64,000 nt of DNA from Lentinula raphanica. Taxonomy: Eukaryota; Basidiomycota; Agaricomycetes; Agaricales; Omphalotaceae. The notes below the pieces were generated by a model. It made no database searches. It was not told the DNA's origin and saw only the letters and a program-made list of their open reading frames with translations. The position numbers and the translations under genes are program-made. The stretch is taken from contig JANVFP010000049.1 in the NCBI GenBank assembly GCA_027919835.1, positions 235,890-299,889 on the forward strand. The letters run 5' to 3'. Below, one piece after another: positions 62,082-64,000 of this stretch. Within the stretch, counting starts at the first letter, position 1. Every line of letters starts with the position of its first letter.

Positions 62082-62317
62082 CATGTATCTGTTCCTAAAC
62101 TCTACATATACGTGGCACTCGTTCGTTGCCAAAATGCTTCTCCTTTTGATGATCGCTACTGTGATTGCCTCACCTATGCCAACTCCAGCTGGACCATCGA
62201 AGAAGGAAGTAAGTGTTTGACTGGCATCACCTATTTTCAACATTGAATACTCATAGAACCTTTGACAGTCGTACTATGAGGGTCAGTCTTGAGTCTGCCT
62301 TTCTCATTATTGAAGGT
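62082..62317 (+). pseudogene. Second copy of the small secreted-protein gene, truncated by a Copia LTR
   Basis: MYLFLNSTYTWHSFVAKMLL runs into LMIATVIASPMPTPAGPSKK and a GTAAGT donor. The intron and the short second exon (TCGTACTATG) align with the copy at 60180-60375. Similarity ends at about 62290, and an LTR begins at 62318. The body of the protein is missing. Confidence 0.65.
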
Positions 62318-62535
62318 TGACAGAATGAATATATTTCGGTACTGGTACGAAGCAAGAAACGATTACTTGATTGTATACAAACGAGAAAGAGAATTGAGCA
62401 TACCTGGTACGAAGCAAGAAACGATGAGGGGCTTGCTTCGTCCCAGGTTAGTAATACACGGCTTAGTAAGGTATAATATATATAGTACCGATATGTGGGC
62501 TTATGCAGATGAAGACGCGTTGTCACTATCTAACA
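62318..62535 (-). repeat. 3' long terminal repeat of the Copia element
   Basis: Read on the minus strand it starts TGTTAGATAGTG and ends ATTCTGTCA, the TG...CA form of an LTR. It directly follows a purine tract (AAGGGGGG, 62543-62536). It contains a TATA-like TACTATATATATTATACC and a direct repeat GGTACGAAGCAAGAAACGAT (two copies, about 62342 and 62412). The flank AAGGT (62313-62317) would be half of the target duplication; its mate lies outside the window. Confidence 0.65.
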
Positions 62536-64000
62536 CCCCCCTTGACTCGCGTCGAGTTTGAGTAGCTTGATCCATCGAGAGTGTAATGTTCGATGTAATG
62601 GTTTTGTGAAGAGATCAGCAATGTTCTCCTTGTTGGATACATATATAATATTGATTTGTCGCTTTGCTACGCAGTCCCGGATGAAATGTTCGCGAATCGA
62701 TATGTGCTTCATTTTGCTGTGTGAATGGGGATCATGAGTACAGGCAATGGTGCCTTGGTTATCGCAAAATATTGTCGTCGGTGAGAATTGAGGAAATCCT
62801 AGTTCACTAAGAAAGTTTCGGAACCATAAAACTTCTCTCGCGCAATGGGTCGATGCTAGATATTCGGCTTCACAAGAGGATAACGCAATGACGGTTTGCT
62901 GTTTCGAGCTCCAAGATAGCGGCGATTCACCGAGTAGAACGAGAAAACCTGAGATTGACTTTCTTGCATCTCCCATACCCCAATCTGAATCAGTCAGCGC
63001 TCGAATTGTCGGATACACCACGTTGGTTGATCCTAGGAAGATACCATAGTTCTGGGTACCTTTCAGGTAACGAAGCAAATGTTTTGCGGCAGCTATGTGA
63101 TCTGGACCATACGATGCCATGAATCGAGCAAGTTCTCGCACTGTATAAGCGATATCTGGTCTAGAGCAAGTGCACAGATACATGCACTTTCCGACTACAG
63201 TTCGATATGGGAACTCTTGTACTCGATTAGCTTCGTCTTTGGTGAGGATCGATGTTTGAGGTGCAAGTCGTTTTCCGGGATCCATAGGTGTAGTAACTGC
63301 ATTACAATTTTCATAGCCAAACTCGCGGAGTATGGCTTGAGTATAGGATGCTTGGCTAATCTTGATAGTACGACGAGTCCTGTTTCGCTCGATGCTACAC
63401 CTAAGTGGAAGTTGGGTGACCCGTTATCGGTGATTTCGAACAAAGATTTGAGTTCGGCAGTGACTGAGTCTGATTCGAGAATGGAGTTAGAAGCGATGAG
63501 CATGTCATCCACACTTGTAGTGACATATGAACGTTTAGCCTCTGGGGTTGACCGAATATATACACTCCAGTCAGATTCGGTTCGTTTGAAGCCTATGGAT
63601 TCTAGCTTAGCATTAAGCTCTAGGTACCATTGTCGTCCTGATTGTTTTAGACCGTACAATCCTTTTCGTAGGCGCCAGTATCCTATTCCTATGATAGAAG
63701 GTTGACGCATATATATTTCTTCATCTAACGGTCCATTGAGGAATGCAGTTTGACATCTACTTGTCGCAGCTCCATGTCTTGTTCAGCAGCTAGAGCTAGA
63801 ATGGTTCGCATAGATTCCCACCGTGCAACAGGAGCAAAGGTGTAAGTGAAATCCTGGCCCGGAATTTGAGTAAAGCCTTTTGCTACTAGTCTGGCTTTGA
63901 ACCGAGAGATGAGTCCGTCGCGATCACGTTTGATATGTAGAACCCATTTCGAGTCGACTGCTTCCGTCCTGGTGGTAAACGCTCAACCTCCTCGTATACA
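62530..64000 (-). mobile_element. Ty1/Copia retrotransposon pol, 3' part, degenerate
   Basis: Minus strand. Reverse transcriptase: RFKARLVAKGFTQIPGQDFT and FAPVARWESMRTILALAAEQ, then GLYGLKQSGRQWYLELNAKL and the active site TTSVDDMLIAS, where most Copia elements have YVDD. RNase H: LCTCSRPDIAYTVRELARFM, ALTDSDWGMGDARKSISGFL, SSCEAEYLASTHCAREV, FCDNQGTIACTHDPHSHSKM and SNKENIADLFTKPLHRTLHS, ending at the LTR. The frame breaks at about 63380-63290, at about 63735 (a one-base loss before TAFLNGPLDEE) and at about 63955. The element is therefore inactive. It runs off the right edge, so integrase and gag are not seen. Confidence 0.9.

Noticed and set aside
1..64000. CRISPR array or bacterial operon structure
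   Set aside because: Intron-rich genes and fungal families show a eukaryotic genome; the tandem repeats are coding or minisatellite repeats without unique spacers.

Overview
The window is nuclear DNA of a basidiomycete fungus, most likely an Agaricomycete (mushroom-forming). The evidence is the gene architecture: many short GT-AG introns of about 45-60 bases, several exons of only 5-15 bases, and compact genes on both strands. The families also fit: a NACHT NLR, a DUF6534 membrane protein, a Zn2Cys6 regulator, an F-box/LRR-like protein, stalked single-pass membrane proteins, a G-alpha-like protein, and Agaricomycete-type mobile genes. No tRNA, rRNA or CRISPR array was seen. Exon joins were worked out by hand from splice signals and reading frame, so individual joins are inferences unless stated otherwise.

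Layout. 1-1440: 5' part of a NACHT NLR (minus), cut by the window edge. 1895-3133: DUF2470 membrane protein (minus). 3.3-5.1 kb: degenerate duplicated non-coding DNA. 5446-7016: secreted PL1 pectate lyase (plus). 7283-8277: F-box protein (minus). 9006-11733: proline-rich type I membrane protein (minus). 12815-16166: Zn2Cys6 transcription factor (plus). 16743-20208: Xaa-Pro aminopeptidase with a long extra N-terminus (minus). 22497-24983: nucleolar GTPase NOG1 (minus). 26421-27893: multi-pass membrane protein (plus). 28710-29530: small secreted protein (plus). 30279-32375: DUF6534 membrane protein (minus). 33286-36143: divergent G-alpha subunit (minus). 37.0-44.5 kb: an array of related single-pass membrane proteins (two clear duplicates, one more distant member, one relic).

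From about 44.5 kb to the end the window is dominated by mobile DNA. It holds an 883-bp non-autonomous element with identical-looking 212-bp inverted repeats. Next come an intact 602-residue DDE integrase gene (minus), a HECT-like gene (plus), a further conserved but damaged gene (plus) and a broken repeat-containing gene (minus). After these lie a 460-bp MITE carrying a repeated TTCGGGTAAAAATG motif, a tandem duplication of a small secreted-protein gene, and a degenerate Ty1/Copia retrotransposon whose LTR truncates the second duplicate.

The left 36 kb is mostly housekeeping and secretory genes (ribosome biogenesis, proline-peptide cleavage, pectin breakdown, signalling). The right 20 kb is an accessory, transposon-rich zone. 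The most interesting points are the integrase/HECT-like block, the G-alpha that lacks the catalytic glutamine, the aminopeptidase fusion-like N-terminus, and the two structured MITEs.
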